64,000 nucleotides of DNA from Actinernus sp. WN-2022. Taxonomy: Eukaryota; Cnidaria; Anthozoa; Actiniaria; Actinernidae. The position numbers were made by a program, and so were the translations under genes. Positions 18,270 to 31,600 of the stretch are shown in pieces; within the stretch, counting starts at the first letter, position 1, and each line of letters opens with the position of its first letter. Below the pieces are notes generated by a model. The model did no database searches. It saw nothing but the letters and a program-made list of their open reading frames with translations, and was not told the origin of the DNA. The DNA lies in the NCBI GenBank assembly GCA_030867875.1, contig JAOWCC010001589.1, positions 74,547,537 through 74,611,536 of the forward strand, given 5' to 3'.

Positions 18270-19760
18270 AATCAGCTGTGTCGGTGCCGAACTGGAGCGC
18301 AGTGCCATCCTGGAAAGCGAAGTTCAGAAATGTCTGACGTATGTTGCTATTGCTACAAACTATCTTAGAAAAGGGTTCAGAAAACATCTGGGTGAACGAT
18401 GAAACATATTGTGTGGATCGTGACAGACTTTATCCAGACCTGAATTACGCTGGATTTACATATACATGTATGTGCGGGGCGCTTGTTCAGACACACGGTA
18501 AGCCACGCAGTTTACAAGCATGAGTAGTTATGTTAGTTATCTTCCCATTAATGCGGCTGACCAACAAGCACTGATGGTGGTCACTGCCAGATATTTGTTT
18601 AACGTCCAAAGTGGTTCCTTAGCGTCCTGTGTTACACAGCTGCTGATGAATACGAGCGTCGTGAGATGCAATCTCGTTCCCAGAGCCCGCGATCATTTGA
18701 CCAGCGCCAAGATACTGGCCAAAAGATCGCGGGTTATGAGAACGAGATTGCGTGAGACGGGACCGCCATTTTACGTGATCATCCGATCGAGGCACGAGGG
18801 ATCGAAAAGGCGTAGGCGCGAACACTGCGCTTCTCTGTTTCTCTTAATGTTGCCTGGGTGGCTAATTGAACGAGCAGGAAGCATACAAATGTTTTGCTGC
18901 ACGGGTGGATATACGAGGAAACGTTGTTGCCGAAAAAAAACTAACGAATGAGCACTGTGTCAAATTGTCTTGCCGGTGGGGTCTGGGTTTGTGTTGCTAA
19001 GAAACACATATGCTGTGTGTCACTGGAGCCTAGTAAACATTGTTTTCCTCTATAGCCAACGTGAAAACATTGTTGCGGAAGCAAATTTTGCCTCATCGAA
19101 ACAAAAAAATGTCTTTGAAATGCTTCAGAAAAATGTTTTCCTTCCTGGAAGATTGATTTTTTTTGCGCAAATTTTCCCGCGGACTTTGACTCGTTTTTAC
19201 AGACAAATGTATGGAACACTAAATCCACGATTGCATGCTTCCCAGCACAGCTACATCCCTCAAATTTCGATCAATTAATCTTTTACCTGGTATCTTAAGT
19301 TTGTATCTGAAGAATATTTCAGAAATTCGATTTTACGGATTTTATTTGTCATCGGATTCCCATACAAACACTGTATTTCGCGCCATCTTTACAACCCTTT
19401 CAAAATGTCGGAATTATAATAAACCGCGAACTGGTCTATTACCTTAAAACTGTAAAGAAATACGTTATTCTTTGTGTACGAGGTTTGTAGTTTCTCAGCT
19501 GTAGGATGTCCGGTGTCCGCGGGGAACAGGATATCAGGACACGTGACTTGTCCATTCGTGTGTACCGACCTTTACGTCTGCGAGCGGGCGAGGCGCGCGG
19601 CGTGATTTTCCTTCCACTTGTGTGGGTTGTTCTTTTATCTTTTGTATTCCATATTGTTTTTTTTTATGCAACGAGCTCCGCTATAAAGAGATACGAGGAC
19701 GACAGTAACAAATCGCATACAAGTGTATCACAGGCAGCTTTAAGCAGAGAGTGAGCCATT
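18270..19760. other. No clear gene
   Basis: Several open frames of 60-140 codons exist, but none shows a recognisable domain, consistent composition or splice context. A local inverted pair, GCAATCTCGTTCCCAGAGCC (18668) and GAGAACGAGATTGC (18737), gives a hairpin of about 90 bases. Confidence 0.45.
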
Positions 19761-19761
19761 A

Positions 19762-19861
19762 TGCACTATTCTAAATCAACCCCCCCCCCCTCCCCCTCCT
19801 CCTCCCACCCTGTCCCGGGTTGGAGGAGGAGGAGGGGGGGGGGGTTACTTTGACTAGTGCA
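19762..19861. mobile_element. 100-base MITE with TTA target duplication
   Basis: Inverted ends TGCACTA... and ...TAGTGCA, with C-rich and G-rich arms (CCTCCTCCTCC/GGAGGAGGAGG) that fold onto each other. TTA flanks both sides (19759-19761 and 19862-19864). The ends match the 1.4-kb element at 61791-63202, so the two probably share a transposase source. Confidence 0.8.
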
Positions 19862-19865
19862 TTAC

Positions 19866-21550
19866 CTAAAATCAAAAATGAATAAAATACCCTATCTAGA
19901 CAGTACAGTACAGGTGAAAATATTTATAGATTTTATGATAATTTACTTGACACGCGCCATCAACAACATCCGCGCCAAGTGCCAAGGCATTTCATACAAT
20001 TCTTAGTAAGGGGGTCGGGACATGCCTTCAACGGTAATATAGTTGTTTTTCCCTGGTAACGACGAGAAGATATGCCACATTCCCTCGTTGAATATACACA
20101 AAATGAGCACTTGATCAAGTCCAAATCCATCTCGTGGATAGGGCGGGAAATACACGTGCAGACGTTACACGCAGTTCCTGTCACGTAATTCTTGAGATAT
20201 CATTATATCACTGAAGTGATTTCATCTATTTCGGTGATACCACATTTGATTTCATGGATTATACACACATTTTGGTATTTCAACGGAACGAACAGAATAT
20301 TATGCACAAGATTGAAACAAATTGAGGCCGTAACAAGGTAGTAACGACATCAGAATGGCTTCCCGTTGCTGAATCTAAACGGTTCTAACTTGGCCAACTA
20401 TTCGATGAGCATATAATAAAGGGCTTCCAAGAAAAAAAAACCATTAGGGTTTTTTTTATTATGAAAAGAAAACATCGTTTCTTTACAGAATAAAAACTAA
20501 AAACTTGAATAGAGAATCGGCTGAAGAACCTAAATACGACTGTACGTGCATTTCTACTTGTCACTCATTCACCCCGCTACAGAGGCTCGCAAAATTCAGA
20601 GTGACTCGCCGGATTAGAAGCTGTATTTAAAGCGTAGCGTAGTTTGAAATCCTCTATATATCATATTCAAAGAAAATTCATTGTCTTTGATCCAATCAAA
20701 CAATTTTAAACGAAACTATGAGTACCTATTTTTCAGTTTTGACTCCGTCAAACTCGACAATAATTCAGTCACTTTAGACATCTGCATATCGGGTGATGGA
20801 CTTGGTCACCCTTCAAAACTAAAATAATATTGAAAATGAATGTGCATTCGAATTCTTAAAGCAATTATTGGCAGAAAATCTGTGAAGTTCACCGTATTTT
20901 CGATTTTAATCGGAAAAAAATCGCCGTGTCGCCATATCGTCGTTTGTTTAATAACTGAACATTGCGAATTTTGAGAGTGCGTAATCTCTAACCCAGCATT
21001 AACTTTACAGAGATTTTTTTTACCAGATGCAAAGATCTATTGTAAGTCAATCTAGGAATATTTCTAAATTCAAAGAAAAGAAGGCCGCAACTCTGCAAAC
21101 GGCCATTGCCAGACAGCATTTATCGGGTTTTAAAAAGACCTATTAAAGTAGCGTTAAATAAAAATTCGACAGAAGCGACAAAATATAAATAAAATTAGTT
21201 GATTTTGGTTTTAATATGCTGACGTGACTTAGTACTAAAGCAGGTAAAAATATTATCTTTCTACTTAAAATCATTTGCGATTGCGACATGTTACAACATA
21301 AGGTATATTTTGCTCTGATTTTGAGCATTTCTGGGGGTCAAACAGTTTGATTGTCATATCTCAAAGGCCTTTTACATTTCAGCCAAACTATTTCACATGG
21401 GACATTAGCTAGTTAAGATATAAATGTGTGCCAAGTTTAAAGGAAATCGGAGAGGTGCACTGTAGACTCGTCTGCATGGTTTTCACATGGACCCTCTCTT
21501 AAATAAGTAATGAAATGGGCCCCAACAACAGAGAAATCTGCATGAGTATT
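19866..21550. other. No clear gene
   Basis: AT-rich sequence with stop codons in all frames and no recognised repeat ends. Confidence 0.5.
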
Positions 21551-21556
21551 TCGAGT

Positions 21557-21840
21557 CTACCACATGTGCTTAACTCCGAACACACAGCTAAGGCATGTTT
21601 TACGACAGAATATCCTAGCTGGAGAGTCTTTCTGCTGGATTGAGTGTCCGTATACATGTCTGTTAATATGGGGAAAGCTGAAGAAGATCAATTTGACGGC
21701 AGAAACCCTCATTGGGCTTTTAAATGAAGGAATACCAAGCGGCAGATTAACAGCGAATAACAATGTAACAAGAGAGGAAGAGCACGTGAGGTCAGAATGA
21801 CCCAAGCTGTCGAGTTTTACTAGCTTGGCAGGCGGTATTA
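21557..21840 (+). repeat. Dispersed repeat, inverted copy at 49690-49915
   Basis: Reads GCAGAAACCCTCATTGGGCT, CAGCGAATAACAATGTAACA, then a CATTCTGACCTCACG complement. The order is mirrored at 49690-49915 on the other strand with more divergence. A 78-codon frame (NLTAETLIGLLNEGIPSGRL) crosses it but is not conserved in the second copy. Probably an old transposable element. Confidence 0.65.
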
Positions 21841-21844
21841 AATA

Positions 21845-23050
21845 ATTTAACGCCCCACCCACTATGGAATATTTCTGACAATGTCATAATTACGTGGATT
21901 GGTTAGAAAAACAGGTCAATTTGGTGAAATGGCTGCAGACGTACTAGACGTCAACTGCCAACCGTAAGTTGGCGCTCGATTATGGTCACTTCGAGACTCT
22001 CCTTTCTTTCTGCAGTGTTTCTCTGACAAACACATGAAACATGCAGATTTGATACCAGAGTACTTAGAACTGTGCAACAGTACTTTTAATGTAAAGTAGT
22101 TCTAAGAACTAGGTTCGCAGTAGTTCGTTCCGTATAAAACATTTCAAAACAACTTTATATTATTAATTTTTTTATAAACCACATTTGAGGACAATCTAGA
22201 ACTGGAATCAATGTCAGTGCAATAGAACCTAGAACTGATTCAGTGTAACCTTATTCAGTACTAGTGTGAAATAAAATAAATTAGTGAATGAAGGTCAATG
22301 TAGTCAATCGTGAGAGCGAGAAAACTCCAGAAATTTACTGAGTTTGAGGCCATTTTCTAAGCCTGACTTCAGTCTCTTGAGTGCGGAGCTCTGCACTCTA
22401 CGACAGTTGAGTGACAACTGGAGCTGACAGTGGCCTGGCTACACCCCTTTTATACCGGAACTTGTTGTTTAAACAACTTCCTGATGTTTGCTCTTAGTGC
22501 AAAATCACACATAAATTATGTCTCATCTTTCCATTGCTTGTTGTTGGCCACTTGCAGGCAATTTCGCACTATTTCTTTTTCAGCCGATCAGAATCTTCGA
22601 GACGTGGCCGCCATTCATGACCGTTCGCATTGAAGAAAATTATAAAGAAAAGTGTTCATAATGCCTTCAGCTCTCCCCTTTTTCTGAAGACAAAATAGAT
22701 TAACCCATTTCGTATTTATAATAACTAGAGGCTGCGCGCAGCCTGTACTCGGGCTGTATTAAAGTGCGTTGCATCCGTTTTAGTGTCACGTAATTTTGAG
22801 TGTTGGATAGAATATTGTCTCCTCCTTCCTTTTTTCCTTGTCCCATTCTTTCCTGCCTCGTTCAAATATAGCCTGGCTCCACAATGGGTTATTTGCATCA
22901 ACTGGTCACGTGACTTCGTCAATCAGATATATTAGCGCTAGGTCAAAATGGATGCCAGAAATGGAAAGAGCGTGACAAAATTAGCAACTGACGCAAGATT
23001 CATCTTTTAAGAACGTTTTGAAATCTAACAGAGTTTGTGAACTGGACTGC
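21845..23050. other. No clear gene
   Basis: No exon or repeat end could be supported. Confidence 0.4.
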
Positions 23051-23054
23051 AAAC

Positions 23055-23368
23055 CTAGACCTAACACAATAGCGCTCGAACTAGAATGGAGCCGTGGACA
23101 GCCACGGCATAGCAAGAAATAAGCCTCAATTGAACTTTATCGGCCTGTATGCTGCTCTGACCCTAGAATCTAGTTCAGAGAAAAGCGTGAGCCACTGAAC
23201 AATCATGACAGAGAGCCGAAAACCAAAGCTCTCAACTATCGGTGAGTGTTGTAACAGGCAAAAATAGGGAATGGCCAGACCATTTTCTGCCCAATGTGGC
23301 CCAATAGGAAGGACGAAACAGCTGTCCACGGCTGCATTCTAGGTAGAGTGCTGTCGTATTAGGTCTAG
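23055..23368. mobile_element. MITE with CTAGACCTAA ends
   Basis: Inverted ends of about 47 bases, CTAGACCTAACACAATAGCG versus the complement of CGTATTAGGTCTAG, continuing to GCCGTGGACAGC/GCTGTCCACGGC. About 314 bases, no transposase. Confidence 0.75.
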
Positions 23369-23374
23369 CTAACT

Positions 23375-25025
23375 TGGTGTTGTGTCGTTGGGTTTGCTGA
23401 CATTGTTTACTGTTTACTGTGTATTTAACAAAATAATGTAACAGTTTCACTTCCGGTTTTCGTCCGCGTGTCTTGACCTTTTGAACATGTCTCGCTCCAG
23501 TCTACGACCGCGCGATTAATGATAAACGTTGCTTGAACGTTAGTAGTACACGATATTACTTATAGCGATACTTACTGCCACGTCATCCATTGTCATCAAC
23601 GTGCCAACCAGAGATCCATTGGTCCCGGACACAAAACGGCCTTTTGAAATCATGGTTGGACGTTAGCATAACAAGTGTAATGTTTATCAACACGAAGTAT
23701 CGCTAAACTCGTAATCTATTCTATATTCGAACTATTAAGATACTATAATGATTGTATTGAACAGGAGACATTAAAAATAAGAACCGAAGTAATTTTACTC
23801 TCAAATTTAGCTCGACGGACCTGTGATGAAAATGTAATGTGTGAAGTTTCATTCGCTAGACATGGCACAAGCTTCTCCATGTCCGCTCTGTTAACGCTAC
23901 TATTTATCGTAAGTTTTGCTCTTCACAAAGCACAAATTACAGAAATCTTTGAAATTATTCTTTGCTTAAAATCGACACTTCGTTCATGAGAATATTCAGT
24001 CAGGAAGACGTTTACGATAAATACTGGTTTACCGGCGAAATCTCCCTCCCACACGGATAGTACGGTAATGGACCTAGTATGCAAATTTCAACTGTGTCGT
24101 TGACGAAAATATAAGACACAGAACGCATTTTAAAACTTGGGCTCGCCACAGGCAGCCTTATACCAAATAATGTAAATTTCTTGTGAAATATTCGTCCGTA
24201 TTCCATAGAAATCTTTTCTAATCACGCCTGGTTTTATACGCGCAAGGTGTTGTTAGTAAATACGTAAAACTTTGTTTATGTGTCAATGTATTTATTTTGA
24301 ACAGCTAATTGGCGATGGTAAATTCGAAAATAGGTACGCTTGGCTAATAAGAACTTAAGTATGTTAAGGCATGGTTTGAACATGAAATTGGGCTATAACT
24401 ATTTAAAAAATTGATTACTTGGGGTCACTTAACCAAATCCTATAAAAAAATATTGTATATCTCTAAGATCACAGTTTGCATTCATTTTAACATTGTTATT
24501 GTAAAATGTGTATCACGTAAAATGTGGAAAATATGACCAACCAAAAGAAATTCAACTTAAAACGGGGCGGGTACATTCCATATATTGAGCAATGATTTTT
24601 TGTTTATCTGATTACTCTTCTGCAGGTTGATTTTAAATCTCAGTTTGGCATGGTTGAGCCTGATAGATTATCAAGGCGAATATAGAGAAAACAGGTCAGG
24701 TGACCTATTCCCGGAACCATTTTTCGCCATTTATATTCTCTCCAGAAGCAAAGTCAAGCATTCCGGGCAGATTCTCATTTTCCATAACAAACTTAATATT
24801 TCGATGTAAAAATCTTAAACAAAACAAGAACTTCCGTTACCCCATTTTGATTTCTTTGTTTATATATCAGCCAAAATACCAATGCTTAACTGTTAAAAGA
24901 CATGATTACCGTCTAACTCCAAAGTTCTAGAGTATTTTGTATATAAATGAGAAAGATAGCGATTTTTGAGTGTTTCATCAGAACAGCTGATCAGAATAAA
25001 CCATGCTTTAACATATTTGAGAAAG
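23375..25025. other. No clear gene
   Basis: Low-complexity AT-rich sequence without supported exons. Confidence 0.4.
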
Positions 25026-25030
25026 GATGG

Positions 25031-25695
25031 ATGAAGAAGGAAAAACGCGTAGACGACGGAGAAAGGAAGAACCCAAATAGAAGAAAAGAAAGGCCTCCTA
25101 CCTCAGTCATTGAGAATCTCACGGTTAAGGTTTTGAACCTCGTCTCTGATTGGCTTCTTACACTCATACCCAGGCGTGACCGTGGATATTTGATATAACG
25201 ACGCTTTTTATTATCTCTAGGAAGGTACAGAAACGAGGTTGATAACATGGAAATGAGGTTCTCAATGGCCGCGGCCAGAGACCCTACGTTTCTACTCTCC
25301 TTCTCTATCTTACTTCGCGTTTTTCGCGTCGTGTCTTTTTTTTTCTCCGGCGGGCCCCTGGAACCACGGTAATGTACGACAGTCTGTGCAGATAGCTTGA
25401 GTTAAATACACTAGCTATCACACGGTTGCATTATGGTCGTCAGTATCCTTGCAAGTCCCATTGAGCTGAAGTCCTTTCATCTCGAACACTTCCGGCGTTG
25501 GCGCATCTTTAGTTTCCGGCAAAGTGAAACACAAGATGGCGGCCACAAATGCGCAAACAGCCATGATGGAGTAGGGCAACAATACGTGGATACGAACCTG
25601 AGGGCGGGAATTAATCTGAATTCAGTAATTAATAGCTAACTAACCAACCAACCGGCAGAATAAACATGACAACAATAGGCCTTTTGCATCAATTA
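25031..25695 (-). repeat. Inverted segmental duplication, right arm
   Basis: Reverse-complement match of 1365-2046. It includes the last SLC22 exon, 3' untranslated sequence and a stretch with AATAGAAGAAAAGAAAGGCC. A Tc/Ts-rich patch and small indels differ between the arms. Confidence 0.85.
25418..25597 (-). CDS. SLC22-type gene exon 9 (last)
   Basis: Acceptor CCCTCAG, 180 bases, TGA at 25420-25418. Encodes the final helix (SIMAVCAFVAAILCF), LPETKDAPTPEVFE and a polar tail. Twin of 1457-1636. Confidence 0.85.
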   Translation of the reverse strand, partial: VRIHVLLPYSIMAVCAFVAAILCFTLPETKDAPTPEVFEMKGLQLNGTCKDTDDHNATV

Positions 25696-28600
25696 ATCAC
25701 GTGACGATTTCCCCATAGCAACGCCTTGTGTGGAGGGCAAGCCATTCTAACATTCCTTGACAACAGAGAGAGCGTGAGAGACGCGAGCGTGAAACCTCAA
25801 TACTAGAAGTTCTTCCGATTCCTTTGTTATTCGTTTTCAGCCCAAATTTATCAGAACTATTTAGCTTTAAATCTTAAAGTTCAGTGTTAGAGGATTTTAT
25901 TTTAACAATAAAGACATAAAACCTGCCTAAATTAGATATACTTAGATATAGTTATAAAAAGCACTAATCACTTTTCAGTGAGCCAAAAGACCATAGTTTT
26001 CAAGATCGATTGACAGAGTGTTTATGTCAGATTGAAGCCGTTGGGGAGAAGTGGAGCAGTAAATATTTTAGGTATGCAACTGATGCAGTTGTCAGCAGAA
26101 GAGATACCTTAACGAAGGTCATTATAAAGGAGAAGCTAAAAAAGAACCAATTACCGAGCTATGGGGGACAACAGAAGTTACTGCACATATACTTGAGAAT
26201 TCATCATCAACGATAATCACTGGGATATGATTTGTTAGGAAGCCTTCGTGATCCAAGAAAAAATATGATCGCGAATACCATAGGAAACAAGTCTAGATAG
26301 CAGTCTCTGATGGAGAACAGAATCGAATTCGAAGGCTTTTAAAACATCCAGCATATATCTAGAATGTGCTCCGTATAAAGACCTGCATTGTCGAAATGCC
26401 TACCTAGGTCACGAATTGTGAGAAGCAGCTGAGATTCACAGGGGAAACCTTTGCGAAAACCATGTTGCAAAGGTGAAAGCCATGAATACTGATCTAGAGA
26501 CGCACAATATTGCTAAAATGATGTCCTCTAGCAACTTACAAAGAACACGGGTTAGCAAAATGACAAATAGGGTCAGAACGGGAACCCTTCTTGAAATTTG
26601 GAACCAGAAAGGCATGTGTCCAGTCTGGGGGCAATTTCCCACTTCCCAGAGATTCAGCTGATAGATGAGCCGCTGTAACAGCGGATTGGTTCTGGCCAGG
26701 GAAATGGTTCCGGACGGAACTATTTCCCTAGGGTTTTGGTTCTCCTTTGGAGATATGGTTCCGGGGTCATCATATTTCAGTGTTTTGGTTCCGATATATC
26801 AAAAGGCCAGCTTTTTCGTTCCGGTCGGAACTAAATCCCTAGGGTTGCAGTGCAGTTCATCACCATTAGAAGGATGTTTGCAAACTGCACATGGAGAACC
26901 ATAACCACATAAATCACCCTTTCTTATTATCTGTGTGAAGTCATCAGGCACGTCTCGGTTTAGCAAAACAACAACCAAACTGCTGTCACATAGCAACAGA
27001 CACAATTGCAAAGCAAACATCACCCGACCCATTGGGTTGTGTGACGTCAACAGTCACGTGACTTTTAGCAAAATCCTGTATATCTTGCCTCCGTTTAGCA
27101 AAACAACAACCAAACTGCTGTCACAGCCACAGACACAAAACAAACATCACCCGACTCTTTGGGTGGTGTGACGTCATCAGTCACGTGACTTTTGGCAAAT
27201 TGCTTTATATCTTGCCTCGGTTTAGCAAAACAACAACCAAACTGCTGTCACATAGTCACAGACACAAAACAAAGATCACCCGTCCCTTTGGATAGTATGA
27301 CGTCATCAGTCACATGACTTTTAGCAAAATCGTTTATATCTTGCCTCGGTTTAGCAAAACAACAACCAAACTGCTGTGACATAGCCACAGACAGAAACAA
27401 ACATCACCCGACCCTTTGGGTGGTGTTTTTATATCCGGTTATATATCAATCCGGGTAACTCCATCTAGCCTCCTTTCACTAGGCAGCTCAGCAACTACAT
27501 CTGAAATCTTAGCAGCACGGCGGAAAAAGTTCCCTGCGAAATTCGTGAAAGGCAAATTTGTTCCCGGCGGTCTTAGATTGCCAAACGTTTCGGCTAACAT
27601 TCGAACAGATAGGGTTTTGCTACCTAATGAAAATGTGTCCGACTGCTTACGCTCTCCTCTAGATCTTTACGAAACTGAGCCGAGAACGGGACTCAGTCCG
27701 ACTTTTGAATTAAAATTTCCCACTTCTGAGTTAAGAATTTTCTAACACCCGTGGTTCAGATGGGTTGATACAGTAGTACGACACAAAGCCAACGCATTTT
27801 TTTTATAATAATATATATTGTTTACTTTTTATCTGATAATCCAGTGATCAGCTCCCGCCTATCAGCGTTATGTCGTAGTTGTATTTCTCCCACGCGTTTC
27901 GTTTGATAACTATATACAAACTTCTTCAGGGAGTACTGAACTAATAAACGGGCTGAACAGGGCCTATAGCAAACGTGCAACGGAAATCTGTGGTTATACA
28001 TACGTAAGCCTGAGGCAGGAGAGTCCCGTAGATAAATAAATATGCTAAAACAATATTTTTGGAGTTGGGTTAACGTTAGTTCAGTACTCCCTGAAACATT
28101 TTGTAGTAATCAAACGAAACGCGTGGGAGAAATAAAACTTAAACACACCGCTGATACCGCGCGAATTATACAAATTCATTTTGTCAAAAATCGTTTGCGG
28201 AGGCCCTTGTACACTCCTAGTCGCGACGCCAGACGGTACTGTCTTTCTGAGTGGCATGGCGTGAAATCAATACTGACAAAAATACTAATCACGGCAGATA
28301 ATATGAATGTTACTGTTAGAAAGCATTGAGAGCAGTCAGCTGCCGCGGCACATTTCCCGTTTACATCTTTGTGCTAATCACAAGCGCCATGCTTAACGTT
28401 GACATTAAATTGAATGTTTTCATGGTCTTAGAAGTGAAGTCTCACAATCATATTGTAAATACCAAAATATTTCCGTATTCTCAAAATATTCTTCCTCAAA
28501 TCAAATTAAAATATCGAAAGAAAATCCTGAACATCGGTTTAAAAACGTATCCAGAATGCCCTCCTTTCTGCTAAAGGGACGGGTGATGTTTTTTTTCTTC

Positions 28601-31600
28601 TGTGACTTGTTACACTTGTTTGGCTGTTGTTTTGCTAAACCAAGGCAAGATATAAACGATTTTGCTAAAGGTCACGTGACCGATGACGTCGTGATGACAT
28701 CGTGATGACCTCGTGATGTTTGTTTTGTGTCTGACTATGTCATAGCAGTTTGGTTGTTGTTTTGCTAAACCGAGGCAAGATATAAGCGATTTTGCTAAAC
28801 GTCACGTGACTGATGACGTCACACCACCCAATGGGTTGGGTGATGTTTGTTTTGTGTCTGACTATGTCACAGCAGTTTGGTTGTTGTTTTGCTAAACCGA
28901 GGCAAGATATAAACGATTTTACTAAAAGTCACGTGACTGTTGACCTCACACCACTCAAAGGGACGGTTGATGTTTGTTTTGTGTTTGTGTTTGTGGCTAT
29001 GTGACAGCAGTTTGGTTGTTGTTTTGCTAAACCGAGGCAAGATATAAACGATTTTGCTAAACGTCACGTGACTGATGACGTCACACCACTCAAAGGGATG
29101 GGTGATCTTTGTTTTGTGTTTGTGGCTATGTGACAGCAGTTTGGTTGTTGTTTTGCTAAACCGAGGCAAGATATAAACGATTTTGCTAAACGTCACGTGC
29201 CTGATGACGTCACACCACTCAAAGGGACAGGTGATCTTTGTTTTGTGTCTGTGACTATGTGACAGCAGTTTGGTTGTTGTTTTGCTAAACCGAGGCAAGA
29301 TATAAACGATTTTGCTAAAAGTCACGTGATTGATGACGTCACACCACTCAAAGGGACGGTTGATGTTTGTTTTGTGTCTGTGACTATGAGACAGCAGTTT
29401 GGTTGTTGTTTTGCTTAAAAGAAAACGTAGGAACCAAAACCCCAGACAGGAACCACATCCCTAGCTGAAATAGGCCTCATTAATGCAAAATTCTAGGAAT
29501 ACGGTTCCGCCCGGAACGAAAACCCTAGGGATTTGGTTCCACCAGGAACCAAATCAGGTAGGAACCAAAACCCTGTTACACCGCCTCCCGGTCAACTCAG
29601 TAGCTATAAGCTCCGATCTGTCATGCGGGAGGTCGAATGTTCAAAACGCCGACCAGACCAGTACTCAGGGTTTCAAAATAACTAAGTGGATGGTACTGCC
29701 ATCTCGTTCTCGAACTACATAATGGTTAGACCTTCATGTCTTCTTGGATAAGGACGTAAAATCGTAGGTCCCACGTCTGCCTCAGGTGTATCAGTATCAC
29801 CAGACTGCGACGAGTTACCGACGTTAAATAAATTTGCTTTACTCCAAGAACAGGTGCAATGACATTGTGTTGTTATATTGGATGGAAGACACTTCCTGAA
29901 CTCAATTGAATGAAACAACGATCCTAACATTGACAACATACTTACCAACCAGACAATGAATGGAGCGGAAATCGAGCCGATTCGCGCCGCAGCCGAGGAT
30001 GTACCCATACCAACATTCCTGGTGACAGAGTAAACTATACTATGTCATGGTTATGGTAATTAATAAAAAAAAATACAATCTCGGTCAAAACTTTCTAGTA
30101 TTTCGCATTCTTCCCAGCCCCTTCTCCGGCAGTAGTAATGCTACGTCAAGTTTTGAGCTTAACTGTGGCCCCAATATCAGAAAGAGGATTGTTCAGTCAA
30201 GTGTTTTAGACTTTTTCTCAGCTATTGTTTGACTATTGTTGATGGAAAAAATTATGGACATCAGACTTTAATAATAATAAAAATCATTTTTATTACATAA
30301 TCTTAGCACATAAAAGTGAATTACGTTTGTTAAGTTCTGTTTTAAGAATTACATCATAGCTTTGCAAATATATATTGTGAGTTTTACACTCCATCATGCA
30401 TTCTACTGCTAGGGAAAAAGAGCTCGCGCGAAGTCGTGACTCAAAGGAAGAAGATGCAAAACTTCACGAAATTATCCATGGAGTCTCGACATGGAGTTTC
30501 ATATTCATAACGTAACACTGAAATGAAAAACAATACATTTACACCGAAACAAACCATGCATTTACCTAACAACTGTGGGGAAGAGTTCAGCAGAGTAGAT
30601 GTAAATGGCTGAATACGATATGTTGATGAAAAACTTGGCAGACATAGCCATGATGATACGACCAGCTAGAAACCCTGTTAGGAAACAGAATATATTTATC
30701 AAAGGTTTCACACGGTGAAGTAAATGGTCATGTTTTATTATAATGGCAAGGCACTCTTGAGCACAAACCCGCCGCCAGTTCTGATTCACTAATACTCGGT
30801 CGTGATTATACAGTACGGACCGTTACAATGTGCTATTGAAACAATATCGTGATTTTGTTTGAAAGCACGAGGAAGCACACAGCCGCTGAGTGTGCTGTAA
30901 TTAATAGTTGGTCACACACTTATGAATATTTGCTTTAGAGAGCAAATCTACATACACTTAATAATAGGAGACTACAAGATATCGTTATACTTTTGTATAT
31001 AGAGCTAAGAACCATGTATTGCCTAAGTATATATAGGGTCTATTCTATTGTGTATAACTTTAGGAATTGTGATTTTAGATCACCTCGTTTTAATCCTATA
31101 ACATATATATGGAAAGCACTCAGTGAGGTACCTATATAGGTCCATTTCTATGGTTTAAGCTAGCTAAAGAAGAAAGAAGTTTAACTAATCTTAGTGCTTC
31201 TAAAAGAGCCACAAGGAGAAAGGAGTTTGCAAGTGCTGAGAAGGGTAGTTGTAATTGGAGGAATTTTAGTGATTAGCATTAGCATTCATTGTTGACACTA
31301 TCGATGCCATTATTTCTGTTAGATGTTTACACTATTATTATTATAGATTTTATGGGAGAGAATTGTAGGATGTGTATAGATTCAATGAGTGGAAGTTTTT
31401 AGGAGATGTATATATATTTGATAGATTTTATATATGACATATTCAGAATAAAGTTGATGTATGGATGGATGTATGTACTGATATTTAGAAATCTGTCGAG
31501 TTATGCGTGCATGAATATAAAACGAAATAAAACAATAATATATAACCACTTCCAATGTTTTACTCTGTCAATCCAGAGTAATAAAAGCAGTGAACTCGTG

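Larger units (their letters stand above)
26674..29580. mobile_element. 2.9-kb element with tandem-array inverted ends
   Basis: Ends read TGTAACAG... and ...CTGTTACA with CCGC on both sides (26670-26673, 29581-29584), a possible 4-bp target duplication. Next come mirrored blocks with GGTTCC/GGAACC and CCCTAGGG, then tandem arrays of a ~130-bp unit: about 3.5 units at 26957-27425 and 6.5 inverted units at 28577-29420. The centre (27426-28576) holds a smaller inverted pair (27860-27945 and 28075-28145, with TTTCTCCCACGCGTTTCGTT) and two unidentified frames. No transposase is recognised. It sits in the last SLC22 intron. Confidence 0.75.

Noticed and set aside
18341..18523. 60-codon frame with Tyr/Cys-rich end
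   Set aside because: No start context, splice signal or known family.
18520..18951. 143-codon plus-strand frame
   Set aside because: Rich in Arg and Cys with a local inverted repeat; looks like non-coding sequence that happens to be open.
28867..29325. 152-codon minus-strand open frame with repeated peptide
   Set aside because: It is produced by the ~130-bp tandem units of the 2.9-kb element and has no independent start or domain.
26940..29420. CRISPR-like array
   Set aside because: The units are contiguous ~130-bp tandem repeats without unique spacers, in a eukaryotic setting, and form inverted ends of an element.
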